This document shows positions 1 through 7,875 of a stretch of 64,000 bases of DNA, piece by piece. The position numbers were made by a program, and so were the translations under genes. Below the pieces are notes generated by a model that saw only the letters and a program-made list of their open reading frames with translations, made no database searches and had not been told where the DNA came from. Within the stretch, counting starts at the first letter, position 1; every line of letters starts with the position of its first letter. This DNA is from Methylacidimicrobium sp. B4 (lineage in GTDB: Bacteria; Verrucomicrobiota; Verrucomicrobiia; Methylacidiphilales; Methylacidiphilaceae), in NCBI RefSeq assembly GCF_017310545.1, contig NZ_CP066203.1:2294001-2358000 (forward strand), given 5' to 3'.

Positions 1-44
1 GAAAGAGCCGCTTGGAAATCTAGCAACAAGGAGAAAAGTCGCTA

Positions 45-485
45 ATGAAACTGGTACCACTGATTAGTTCCGGAGTGGCTGGCCCGCTCGGGGTCCTTCA
101 TCTGCCCCGGTTTTGGCTGAAAGTCGTTCTCGCGGCCAAGGGGAAGCTCGCGGACGGGTATCCCGACTGCGGGAAGGGCTTCGACAAGATGACCCTCGAT
201 GCGTTGGGCTTGGACGAAGCGGAGACCCTCCACTATCTGCGGAGCGAGTGCCCGAGCTATCCCGAGTTCGAGGCCTGGATCTTGAAGAAGAAGGGCGGGA
301 AGATCGAGAAGGCGGCCATCATCAAGCACAATTGCGCCGTTCTCGGGTATATCCATGATGCGGACACCCGGCGGTCGATCGTCTCGGCGGCGGGTCTTCC
401 CGACGACGGATCGATTCCCGATGCGGTCAATCTGAACAACTTGGACGATTGGACCGAGTTCCATCATTGGCTGAAGAGCCAGTAG
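45..485 (+). CDS. DUF5069 family protein
   Basis: This 146-residue soluble protein has the look of DUF5069, a small family of unknown function. Visible features are an N-terminal stretch containing PRFWLK, a central segment YPEFEAWI and a C-terminal WTEFHHWL. There is no signal peptide or membrane segment, so it is probably cytoplasmic. The ATG is preceded by AAGGAGAAAA at the usual distance, which supports the start. A strong terminator lies about 80 bases after the stop, so it appears to be the last or only gene of its transcript. No function can be given from sequence. Confidence 0.8.
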   Translation: MKLVPLISSGVAGPLGVLHLPRFWLKVVLAAKGKLADGYPDCGKGFDKMTLDALGLDEAETLHYLRSECPSYPEFEAWILKKKGGKIEKAAIIKHNCAVLGYIHDADTRRSIVSAAGLPDDGSIPDAVNLNNLDDWTEFHHWLKSQ

Positions 486-564
486 TCGCCGTCTCCCGGT
501 CCTGAACGGGACAAGCCTGGCCATTCCCGGAGAGGCGAGGAGCCTCTTCGGGAAGCGGCGGCAG

Positions 565-603
565 AAAGGGGCCCCGCTCGAAGGGGGAGGGCCCCCTTTT
601 TTT
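565..603 (+). terminator. Rho-independent terminator after the DUF5069 gene
   Basis: AAAGGGGCCC pairs with GGGCCCCCTTT (one extra C bulged) around a loop of about 14 bases and is followed by a run of seven T. This separates the DUF5069 gene from the metal transporter genes. Confidence 0.85.
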
Positions 604-648
604 CAGTTTCGACTGGCATCGCTCCCAGGGCTCGCCATCCTTGAGACA

Positions 649-1599
649 ATGAAGGGTCGGTATCAGCGCTGGGGGATGCGATCCGCACTCGGGCTTCTTC
701 TCGCCTGGGGGATGTCGGCCGCTTGCGGGTGGTCGAGCCCGATCCCTCCCGCCCGGCCGCTTCGGGTGGTCACCACGATCGCTCCGCTCTACTCCTTTGT
801 GCGGAGCATCGCCGGGGAGACGGTCGAGCTTTCGAATCTCTTGCCGCCCAACGCGGAGCCTCATGACTACGTGTTGAGCCCGGGGGATGCGCGCCGCTTG
901 GCCGATGCCGACCTGATCATCCAAAACGGATTGGGGCTGGAGAGCTTCCTGGAAGGGGCTCTCGCCAAGATCGATCGTTCGAAGCTGCTCGATGCGAGCG
1001 TCGGGATCGCTCCGCTGCCCGAATGGACGCCGCCGGGCTCGCCCGCTGCGCGGGGAGCGGGAGGGGCTCCTCCGAACCCGCATGTCTGGCTCGATCCCCT
1101 CAATGCCATGAAGGAGGTGGAAACCATCACACGCGAGATCTGCCGGCGCGATCCGGAAAAGGCGCGCGAGCACCGGGCGCGGGCCGAGCAGCTGCTTGCC
1201 ACGCTGCGGCGGATCGACGATCGCTATCGCTCTTCGCTCGAGCCTTTGCCCGACAAGAAGATGGTCTCCGATCACCAGGCGTTCGCCTACCTGGCGGCGA
1301 GGTATGGGATCCGCGTGATCGCCTTCCTGGACGCCAGGGGGCATGCGGGGCTTTCCCCGAAGCTCTTGGCCTGGGCGATGGCGGCGATCGTTCGCGAACG
1401 GGTTCCGGCTCTCTTCAGCGAGGTCAATCAGGTAAGCCCAGAGCTGGCGAGCCTCTCGCGCGATGTCGGAATTCCGATCCTCCCGCTCGATTCGATGGAG
1501 AGCGGTGCCTTGCGGTCGGATCTCTACGAGCGGGTGGCGGAAGACAACCGGCAGGCCCTGCTGCGTGCTTTCCAAAGGCATGCCGTGAGAGAGCCGTAG
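649..1599 (+). CDS. zinc/manganese ABC transporter, periplasmic binding protein (ZnuA/TroA family)
   Basis: This is the cluster A-I solute-binding protein that captures Zn2+ or Mn2+ in the periplasm and passes it to the permease encoded two genes on. Residues 1-30 form a signal peptide. The four expected metal ligands can be placed at H72 (EPHDY), H145 (NPHVW), H209 (SDHQ) and D281. The length of 316 residues is normal. There is no long His-rich loop of the E. coli ZnuA type, so zinc versus manganese cannot be decided. The start is uncertain: ATG at 676 would give a more compact signal peptide. The ATPase gene begins 7 bases after the stop, so the genes form an operon. Confidence 0.88.
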   Translation: MKGRYQRWGMRSALGLLLAWGMSAACGWSSPIPPARPLRVVTTIAPLYSFVRSIAGETVELSNLLPPNAEPHDYVLSPGDARRLADADLIIQNGLGLESFLEGALAKIDRSKLLDASVGIAPLPEWTPPGSPAARGAGGAPPNPHVWLDPLNAMKEVETITREICRRDPEKAREHRARAEQLLATLRRIDDRYRSSLEPLPDKKMVSDHQAFAYLAARYGIRVIAFLDARGHAGLSPKLLAWAMAAIVRERVPALFSEVNQVSPELASLSRDVGIPILPLDSMESGALRSDLYERVAEDNRQALLRAFQRHAVREP

Positions 1600-1606
1600 G
1601 AGGACC

Positions 1607-2371
1607 ATGGAGCCGGAGGAGGGAGCGGAGAGGAGGAGCGAGCGAGCGACCGTGACGATGCGTCGCTCCTCCGATCCGGGGTGGCTCTTGCAGACACGCG
1701 GCCTGGCGGCCGGCTATGGGGACGAAGCGGCCTTCGAAGACGTTTCGCTCGAGGTTTTCCGGCGGGAGATCGTGTCCCTCATCGGGCCGAACGGGGCGGG
1801 GAAGACCACCTTGCTGCGCTGCCTGGCCGGGATCCTGCCTCCGCGCGAAGGAAGGGTCGAGAAGGCTCCCGGTCTCCGCGTCAGCTATCTGCCGCAAAAG
1901 CTCGCGCTCGACCGGCTCCTTCCCGTCACCGTGGCGGAATTCCTCTCGCTGCGGCTGGGCCACTCCCTGTTTCGGTGCGACTGGAGGGGAGGAGAACAAG
2001 CCGAGAGCCTGGAGGAGCTCGGGGTCTTGAATCTCCTCGATCGCCGTCTTGGAGAGCTTTCCGGCGGGGAGCTCCAGCGGGTGCTCGTTGCCGCAGCTCT
2101 CGCCAAGCGGCCGCAGCTCCTGCTGCTGGATGAACCGGCGACTGGGGTTGATCTCTTGGGGGCGGCCGCCTTCGACGCCCTGCTCCACCGGCTTCGGGAT
2201 CGCGACGGGCTCGGGATCCTTCTGGTCTCCCACGATCTTCATCTGGTCCACCACATTTCGGATTGGATCTATTTCCTCAACCGGAGGATCCTCGCCAGCG
2301 GCCCGCCCAAGGAAGTCTTGCGCGAAGAGCGCCTGGCGGCCGCCTACCAGCGCTTTCCCCATCCGGGATGA
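1607..2371 (+). CDS. zinc/manganese ABC transporter, ATP-binding protein (ZnuC family)
   Basis: This is the nucleotide-binding subunit that powers metal import at the inner membrane. Walker A GPNGAGKTT, the signature LSGGELQR, Walker B LLLLDEPATG and the switch histidine in VSHDLH are all intact. The 254 residues include an unusual N-terminal extension of about 25 residues rich in Glu and Arg. An AGGAGG lies just before the first ATG at short spacing; ATG at 1658 is an alternative that would remove most of the extension. It sits between the binding protein and permease genes, in keeping with a three-gene import operon. Confidence 0.9.
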   Translation: MEPEEGAERRSERATVTMRRSSDPGWLLQTRGLAAGYGDEAAFEDVSLEVFRREIVSLIGPNGAGKTTLLRCLAGILPPREGRVEKAPGLRVSYLPQKLALDRLLPVTVAEFLSLRLGHSLFRCDWRGGEQAESLEELGVLNLLDRRLGELSGGELQRVLVAAALAKRPQLLLLDEPATGVDLLGAAAFDALLHRLRDRDGLGILLVSHDLHLVHHISDWIYFLNRRILASGPPKEVLREERLAAAYQRFPHPG

Positions 2372-2460
2372 TTGCGGGAGCGGGTGGGGCGAATGGCTTG
2401 CGATCGTAGCGGATGCAACGAGACGGGAACAAAACCGTGTCTACGGGGAGAAGAAAGAAG

Positions 2461-2479
2461 CCGTTCCGGCGGGGAACGG
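2461..2479. other. small hairpin between the ATPase and permease genes
   Basis: CCGTTCC and GGAACGG form a perfect 7-bp stem with a 5-base loop in the 148-base gap before the permease start. No T-run follows, so it is not a classical terminator. It could set the relative expression of the permease or be chance in GC-rich DNA. Confidence 0.3.
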
Positions 2480-2519
2480 TGCCGGGCAAGAAGAAGCCAG
2501 AGCCAAAGGTGAAAGGGTG

Positions 2520-3416
2520 ATGCTCGATTTTCTCTCCTATGATTTTCTGCGGAGATCGCTTTCCGCGGCCGCGCTGGCCGGGCCGGTCTGCGGATTTTTG
2601 GGGGTTTTTCTGACGGCGCGAGGCATGGCCTTTTTCAGCGATGCGCTGGCCCATACGGCGATTACGGGAGTCGCCCTGGGATTGCTCGGGCAGGAAGCGG
2701 TCGAGCTCTGGCTCGGTCTCAAGATCCCCCTTGGGCTCTCTTCCGGTCTTTTGGTCCTCTGGTGCCTGGCTGCGGCGTGGGTCATGGACTCGCTCTTCGC
2801 CAGCGCGCGCTGGCGTCCCGACACTGTGATGGCCTTCTGCTTCACCGGAAGCGTCGCCTTCGGGGTCCTGATCCTGGGCAAGCTCGGCCGCTACGGCTTC
2901 CTCGAGCAGACGCTCTTTGGCGACATCAACGCGAACTCCTGGGGAGACGTGGCGCTGCTCGGCGCCGTAGCCGGATGTGCCGCGGGGGTCATCCGGATGC
3001 GACTGCGGGAGTTTCTCCTGGTCATCCTGGATGAGGATCTCGCTGCAGCCGACGGAATCCCCGTCCGCCGACTCAACCGGGTCCTGGTGCTCCTGGTCGC
3101 CGCGGTGGTCGCCGTCGCCCTCAAGCTGCTGGGAGCCCTGCTCGTGAGCGCCCTGCTGGTCGTGCCTGCGGCGACGGCCCGGCTGATCGCCCCCAATCTT
3201 CGCCTCCTGCTCGTTTTCGCGGCGGCCGGAGGGTTCCTGAGCTCGGTGGGCGGGGTGATCCTCTCCTTCGATCTCGATCTGGCCACGGGACCGACGATCG
3301 TTCTGGCCCAATTGGCTTTCCTGCTCGCCGCCCTCGGCTTGCAGCCGCTCTTCCGGCGCGGGAGAGTCGCTCAGAGCAGAGGGAGCAGCCTGCCGACCGA
3401 CTCCCAGTCGATCTGA
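2520..3416 (+). CDS. zinc/manganese ABC transporter, permease (ZnuB family)
   Basis: A 298-residue polytopic inner-membrane protein with about eight to nine hydrophobic segments and the family motif FFSDALAHTAITGVALG near residue 40. It forms the membrane channel for the metal importer encoded upstream. The chosen ATG at 2520 follows AAAGGTGAAAGGG and begins MLDFLSYDF, which fits ZnuB-like starts; the frame is open far upstream but that part overlaps the ATPase gene and is not protein-like. Its last 46 bases overlap the 3' end of the convergent superoxide dismutase gene, so transcripts of the two would be complementary there. Confidence 0.88.
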   Translation: MLDFLSYDFLRRSLSAAALAGPVCGFLGVFLTARGMAFFSDALAHTAITGVALGLLGQEAVELWLGLKIPLGLSSGLLVLWCLAAAWVMDSLFASARWRPDTVMAFCFTGSVAFGVLILGKLGRYGFLEQTLFGDINANSWGDVALLGAVAGCAAGVIRMRLREFLLVILDEDLAAADGIPVRRLNRVLVLLVAAVVAVALKLLGALLVSALLVVPAATARLIAPNLRLLLVFAAAGGFLSSVGGVILSFDLDLATGPTIVLAQLAFLLAALGLQPLFRRGRVAQSRGSSLPTDSQSI

Positions 3417-3973
3417 CCGAGCAGCGCATCGAGGTAGGCCTCCCGATCCCAGCCGAAATCGAGAAGGAAGGCATGATCTTCCATGTCGATGGCAAGGAGC
3501 GGGGAACTTCCCCAAAAAGGGACCGCGCCCCGGGGATCGCCAAGGAGGTTGATGAGCCGACCGCTTGCCTGGTCAAGGCAAGTCCACGCCCATGAGTCCG
3601 AGGCGAGTGCTGTGGCCCGCAGCTCGCGCAGGAAGCCATCGAGGGAACCAAAGTCGCGATCGATCCATTCGCGGAGCGCCCCTTGCGGCGAGCCGCCGCC
3701 CCCCCCAAGCATGTGGAAGTAGAGCTCGTGGCTCTTGGCCGCCGAAAGGCAATAGGAGAGATCGAGCTTCCGGGCCCGGAAAAGAGAGCCGTCGACCCGT
3801 TCGTCGCTCGGAAGGTCCTCTTCCTCGATCGAGGACAGGAGCTTCTTCGCCCTCCGGACCTGGATGGCGTAGAGGCCAAGATGCATCTCCAAGGTCTTCT
3901 CGGAAATCTTTCCGGTCTTCCCGAAGAGCTTTTTGCGAAACAGGTCGGTGCAATCGGCAATGGTGGAAGCCAT
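3371..3973 (-). CDS. Fe/Mn-type superoxide dismutase
   Basis: This 200-residue protein matches the iron/manganese superoxide dismutase family, which converts superoxide to oxygen and hydrogen peroxide. The four metal ligands can be placed at H31, H82 (in HELYF), D163 and H167 (DMEDHAFLLD). The DMEDH motif lacks the tryptophan of the common DVWEHAY form, so the enzyme is divergent and its metal cannot be predicted. No signal peptide is seen. It is convergent with the metal permease gene and overlaps it by 46 bases. Being next to a Zn/Mn importer may be functionally meaningful if it uses Mn, but this is inference. Confidence 0.82.
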   Translation of the reverse strand: MASTIADCTDLFRKKLFGKTGKISEKTLEMHLGLYAIQVRRAKKLLSSIEEEDLPSDERVDGSLFRARKLDLSYCLSAAKSHELYFHMLGGGGGSPQGALREWIDRDFGSLDGFLRELRATALASDSWAWTCLDQASGRLINLLGDPRGAVPFWGSSPLLAIDMEDHAFLLDFGWDREAYLDALLGQIDWESVGRLLPLL

Positions 3974-4039
3974 GGTCCTTATTTACACGAGGATCCTCTC
4001 TTGGCAAGGGTTTGGGCAAGGGCGGAGCGAGGCTTGCGG

Positions 4040-4067
4040 TTGAAGAGTCGCGCGGGAGTCGTAATAT
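4040..4067 (+). promoter_or_regulatory. candidate sigma-70 promoter close to the zinc-ribbon gene
   Basis: TTGAAG and TAATAT are separated by 16 bases. The -10 ends only 8 bases before the GTG start of the zinc-ribbon gene, so the transcript would be leaderless or nearly so. Confidence 0.4.
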
Positions 4068-4075
4068 ATTCGGCG

Positions 4076-4306
4076 GTGACCGAATCGGAATTGGAAGAAC
4101 GAGCAAAGCGCGCTACGGAGATTCTGAAAGCCCCGACCGAGTACAAGGTCTGTGAAGGCTGCGAGTCGATCGTGCGGAGGAAGGCGGTCTTTTGCCCCAA
4201 TTGCCATGGCTACCGCTTTGACGGCGACCCGGCTCGGGTAATCGAGCAGGCGCGGGTGCTCGGAGCTCGACCGGCGAACTCGATCTCCCAGCAGGATTAT
4301 AGTTGA
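4076..4306 (+). CDS. small zinc-ribbon protein
   Basis: A 76-residue soluble protein with two CxxC-type pairs, CEGC and CPNC, 13 residues apart, forming a typical zinc ribbon. A short helical N-terminus (residues 1-20) precedes it and a charged tail follows. Such small ribbons usually bind nucleic acid or other proteins, but no specific function is recognised. The GTG start was chosen because the protein-like composition begins there and a promoter-like TAATAT lies immediately upstream; no convincing ribosome binding site precedes it. It is divergent from the superoxide dismutase gene. Confidence 0.65.
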   Translation: MTESELEERAKRATEILKAPTEYKVCEGCESIVRRKAVFCPNCHGYRFDGDPARVIEQARVLGARPANSISQQDYS

Positions 4307-4408
4307 GGGAGCCGCGAGCTGAGGGAAGTCGGCCCGGGCCGCCTTGCGGGTCCGTCGGCCGAGCGATGACGTCCAAAAAAAGCGCTGCGGCGGGGAGTCG
4401 AGAACCGC

Positions 4409-5080
4409 TCAGACCCCGTCCAAGCTGAAGACCACCGCTTCGGTAAAGGCACCCGCGGCGATTCCGGGGAATCTCCAGTGGTGGAGCGCCCACTGCTTGG
4501 CACTTCCATCCAGAACGGAGTGGCCCGAGCTCGAAAGTACCTCGACCCAGGCGACGCGACCTTCCTGGACGAAGACTTGCAAGGTCACCTTGCCCTGCCA
4601 TCCTTGCCGCCGTGCCTCGAGCGGGTAGGGGGGCTCGGGAAGGACGAGGCCCCCACCTAAGGCGGGAGCCCGGCTTTGCCGCGCGCGGGCGGGATGAGGG
4701 GCCGCTGGTCGGTGGGAGTGCTGGGCCACCAGCGGCTTGTCCGGAAGGGGTTGCACCGGAATCGGGAACGGCTCCGGCTCCTTGAGCTTCTGCTCCTCGG
4801 GCAGGGGAGCGCCCGCGTTTGGAACCAGAGGGGCTTCCTCGATCAACTCGACCGATGTGGAGCTCGAAGAGAATTGGGGCCCGAGCGGAGCGATCGCCGG
4901 GACGGGGCTGCCGGGAACTCCAGGAAGGACCAGGCAGGCCAGCCCCACATGAAAGAGGATGGCCAGGATGATCGCAGGCCAGATCCCCCAGCTGGCAGGC
5001 TGAGCAATCCTGGGCTGCGCCTCCAAGGCTTTGGTTGTTTTCAACCCTCTTCCCGGAGCTTCGAGCAGTGCCGTCGTCAT
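4409..5080 (-). CDS. TonB family energy-transducing protein
   Basis: This 223-residue protein has the TonB layout: a short cytoplasmic N-terminus, one membrane anchor at about residues 33-55, a Pro/Glu-rich periplasmic spacer (residues 75-145) and a TonB C-terminal domain containing YPLEARRQGWQGKV, which contacts TonB-dependent outer-membrane receptors. It would transmit proton-motive force to receptors for siderophores, vitamin B12 or metals. AGGGAAG lies upstream of the ATG at good spacing. ExbB, ExbD and receptor genes are not adjacent, so partners must be encoded elsewhere. Confidence 0.85.
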   Translation of the reverse strand: MTTALLEAPGRGLKTTKALEAQPRIAQPASWGIWPAIILAILFHVGLACLVLPGVPGSPVPAIAPLGPQFSSSSTSVELIEEAPLVPNAGAPLPEEQKLKEPEPFPIPVQPLPDKPLVAQHSHRPAAPHPARARQSRAPALGGGLVLPEPPYPLEARRQGWQGKVTLQVFVQEGRVAWVEVLSSSGHSVLDGSAKQWALHHWRFPGIAAGAFTEAVVFSLDGV

Positions 5081-5324
5081 GGTTTGCTTCCCTGGTTAGA
5101 TAAAGCAGAAACTGTGCCAGTAATGAGGCATTCGCGGATCACTCCACTCGATCCGGAGAGCGTTCTTCCTTCACCAGGGAATTCTCGCTCCTTCCCTTCT
5201 CCTGCGGGAATCAAAAGGGGGGAGGCGGGCGTCAAAAAGGGGTCAACGGGAGGAGCTTGCCGGAAGGGATTTGGGCTTGTTCCGGAGCCCCTCATCCCGG
5301 TAACTGGTCGAGGGAGGGGAACGC

Positions 5325-5834
5325 ATGCGGAGAACGGGAGGGCGGAAGCGGGAGGGCTTGGCGAGCTTGGCGCTCCTGTTGCTCCTGGGTTGCAGCCCCG
5401 TTCCGGAGCCGGTGCGGATCGCGGCGGAGAGCCAGGGATCGTTTGCTTCGATCCGGAGGCACCCCGAAGCCGATCGCGGGAAGCCGGCTCTTCTGGGCGG
5501 AAGGATCGTCCGGGTAGTGAACCTCGGGGGGAGGACCCGGATCGAAATCGACCGCTTGCCTCTGGACGATCAGGATCGGCCCCGCAGCGATGCCAGAGGG
5601 GAAGGGCATTTTCTGGCGGAGATCCCGGAAAAGATCGATCCGAGCGCCTACCCGTGGGGACGGTTGGCCACGGTCTGGGGAGTGTTCGCAGGAGCGGCGG
5701 AAGGCCGTCCGCTGGTGACCGCAACGAAGGTCTATCTTTGGCCTCGCCGGTATGGCAAGGAGCCGCTCTACTCGCCCGCTCCCTACCAGGAAGGCAACGT
5801 CGGAGCCGGCTGGGACCCTGGCTGGTGGTGGTGA
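5325..5834 (+). CDS. Slp family outer-membrane lipoprotein
   Basis: A 169-residue lipoprotein with a basic N-terminus, a hydrophobic stretch and the lipobox LLLGC, so the mature protein starts at Cys23. The remainder resembles Slp, an outer-membrane lipoprotein induced by starvation or acid in enterobacteria: it has GGRIVRVVN, an ID-LPL strand and the WGVFAG segment. The C-terminus is rich in Trp and Tyr. The exact role is unknown. It stands alone between the divergent TonB gene and a convergent reductase gene. Confidence 0.75.
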   Translation: MRRTGGRKREGLASLALLLLLGCSPVPEPVRIAAESQGSFASIRRHPEADRGKPALLGGRIVRVVNLGGRTRIEIDRLPLDDQDRPRSDARGEGHFLAEIPEKIDPSAYPWGRLATVWGVFAGAAEGRPLVTATKVYLWPRRYGKEPLYSPAPYQEGNVGAGWDPGWWW

Positions 5835-5865
5835 GCCCGCGCGAGGACGCCCTTAAAGAACGCGG

Positions 5866-7032
5866 TTAGTAGACGTCCTTGTGATAGCGCTTCTCTTCCT
5901 TCGCCAAGGTGAGGTTCACGTAGTGGGCGGCGTCTTCCGGGCTCATGCCGCCGAAGCGTTGCGCGATCTCGATGAGCGCCTGATGCACATCCTTGGCCAT
6001 CCGGTGGGCATCGCCGCAGACGTAGAGGTGTGCTCCCTCCTGCAGCCAGTCCCAGAGCTCGGCACCCTGCTCCATCATCCGATGCTGGACGTAGACCTTC
6101 TGGGCTTGATCCCGGGAGAAGGCCGTGTCGAGGCGGGAAAGGACTCCTTTGCGTTGGAGCTCGAGGAACTCCCCCTCATAGAAGAAGTCGGTCGCGCGAT
6201 GCTGCTCTCCGAAGAAGAGCCAGTTTCTTCCCGTATGACCCAGGGCGCCCCGCTGCTGGAGAAAGGCGCGAAAGGGGGCTACCCCCGTGCCTGGGCCGAT
6301 CATGATCAGGGAAGCCGCCGGATCTTCCGGCAGCCGGAAATGCTTGGCCGGCTGGACATAGACGGGCAGCTCGTGGGGCTCCGACGGCTGCTGCCGGGAG
6401 AGATGGCCGGAGGCCAGCCCGAGCTTTTCCCGGCCGTGGGCATGAAAGCGGACGACCGCGACCGTCAGGTGAATCTCCTCGGGATAGACCGCGGGGCCCG
6501 ATGCGATCGAGTAGAGCCGGGGAAGGGCGCGGCCGAGAAGGCCGAGGAGCTCCTCGGCCCCGAAAGAGACGCCGGGGTAGCTTCGCAGGAGGTCGATGTA
6601 ATCCTTGCCGTGCAGGTAGGCGTCGAGCTCGGCTTCGTTCTGGCAGAGGGCCTGGAGCTGGTCGCGGCTCTCCCCGGGAGCGAGCTTTTCCGCAAGGGAC
6701 CGGACAAACTTCTTGGTCGGTCGATTGAGGACGAACTGTCGGGCGAGCAGCTCTCGAAGGGGAGCGGTCTGGCCCGGGAGGGCGGCCGCCTCTTCCCCGG
6801 ACAGCCCGAGCGCCTGGAGCAGCTCCTCGACGACCTCGGTCGGATTGCGGGCAAAGATTCCCAAGGAATCCCCGACCTGATAGGAGAGCCCGCTGCCGCG
6901 GATGTCCACCACGATGTGCCGCGTCTCCTTTTCCGAGCCTGGAAGGGTCAAGGGTCGATTTTCCGCGACTCGGGCGGGAAAGGGGTTGGCTCGGGTGTAG
7001 GGATGGGTGGGGGAAGGGGTCGTGGCGGTCAT
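5866..7032 (-). CDS. CysJ-like sulfite reductase flavoprotein (FAD/NADPH part only)
   Basis: A 388-residue diflavin-reductase-like protein holding the FAD and NADP(H) domains of sulfite reductase alpha subunits. RLYSIAS (172-178) is the FAD motif and GPGTGVAPFR (246-255) the NADPH motif; a CGDAHRMAKDV segment and a C-terminal tyrosine complete the domain. The N-terminal FMN flavodoxin domain of full CysJ (about 600 residues) is absent, as in several short bacterial homologues. The ATG gives MTATTPS; the ribosome binding site is weak. No hemoprotein subunit gene is adjacent, so the electron acceptor is unknown and could be sulfite, nitrite or another redox partner. Confidence 0.82.
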   Translation of the reverse strand: MTATTPSPTHPYTRANPFPARVAENRPLTLPGSEKETRHIVVDIRGSGLSYQVGDSLGIFARNPTEVVEELLQALGLSGEEAAALPGQTAPLRELLARQFVLNRPTKKFVRSLAEKLAPGESRDQLQALCQNEAELDAYLHGKDYIDLLRSYPGVSFGAEELLGLLGRALPRLYSIASGPAVYPEEIHLTVAVVRFHAHGREKLGLASGHLSRQQPSEPHELPVYVQPAKHFRLPEDPAASLIMIGPGTGVAPFRAFLQQRGALGHTGRNWLFFGEQHRATDFFYEGEFLELQRKGVLSRLDTAFSRDQAQKVYVQHRMMEQGAELWDWLQEGAHLYVCGDAHRMAKDVHQALIEIAQRFGGMSPEDAAHYVNLTLAKEEKRYHKDVY

Positions 7033-7158
7033 CGGTTGGTAAAGATAGCCAAAAAAGAGTTTATTAGCTACCGCAAGGGGAAGCAAAGAGACAAGCCGAA
7101 AGTCCGCGGATCGTCGGGTCCGGGGGCGTAGGATGACGCCAAGGAGTCGAAGGACAAG

Positions 7159-7875
7159 ATGAAGGAAGAACGATTCCGGGATCGGAAGGAGGCCGGGAGC
7201 CTTCTGGCCGAGGAGCTGCTCGAGTACGGGGGCCGGAAGGATGCGGTCATCCTGGCTCTCCCCCGCGGAGGGGTCGCCGTGGGAGCGGAGATGGCACGGA
7301 TCCTCCATCTTCCGCTCGATGTCTTTACCGTGCGGAAGCTCGGGGTGCCGGGACAGGAAGAGCTGGCCATGGGAGCGATTGCGACTGGGGGCGGGAGGGT
7401 GCTGAACCCTATGGTGGTCGCAAACCTGGGAATCGACCAGCGGACGATCGAGGAGGTGGCCGAGAGGGAGGAGAGGGAGCTCAAGCGGCGCGAGGCGCTC
7501 TTTCGCAAGGGGCTGCCTCCGCTTGCGATCCGTGGCAAGATCGCCATCTTCGTAGACGACGGGATCGCAACCGGGGCGACGATGCGGGTGGCGCTGGAGG
7601 CGGCCCGCAAGCTCGAGCCGGCGGCCATGCTCGTCGCGGTTCCCGTCGCTCCTCCCTCGGTCGCGGAGAGGATTGCCGAGCGGGTCGACCGGTGCATCGT
7701 GCTCCTCACCCCGGATTCCTTTTTCGGCGTGGGCCAGTGGTACGAGGAGTTTCCCCAGCTTGGGGATGCGGAGGTCTGCGCCCTGCTTCACGCGGCGGCG
7801 GCCGCAAGGAGAGGATCTGCGAGACGAGAGCGCCGGCAACCGCCGGAGGAGGCGACGGGGGAGGACCGAGGATGA
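7159..7875 (+). CDS. phosphoribosyltransferase family protein
   Basis: A 238-residue member of the type I phosphoribosyltransferase fold with the PRPP-binding motif VDDGIATG at 132-139 and an N-terminal LPRGGVAVG. Proteins of this subgroup act on nucleobase-like or unknown substrates and cannot be assigned more exactly. The last 35 residues are a charged, low-complexity tail. The stop overlaps the uvrB start as ATGA, so the two are translationally coupled. A GAAGGAC ribosome binding site precedes the start. Confidence 0.8.
   Translation: MKEERFRDRKEAGSLLAEELLEYGGRKDAVILALPRGGVAVGAEMARILHLPLDVFTVRKLGVPGQEELAMGAIATGGGRVLNPMVVANLGIDQRTIEEVAEREERELKRREALFRKGLPPLAIRGKIAIFVDDGIATGATMRVALEAARKLEPAAMLVAVPVAPPSVAERIAERVDRCIVLLTPDSFFGVGQWYEEFPQLGDAEVCALLHAAAAARRGSARRERRQPPEEATGEDRG

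Noticed and set aside
2461-2479. Hairpin before the metal permease as a Zur site or riboswitch
   Set aside because: It has no Zur-box sequence and is far too small for a riboswitch; kept only as a hairpin.
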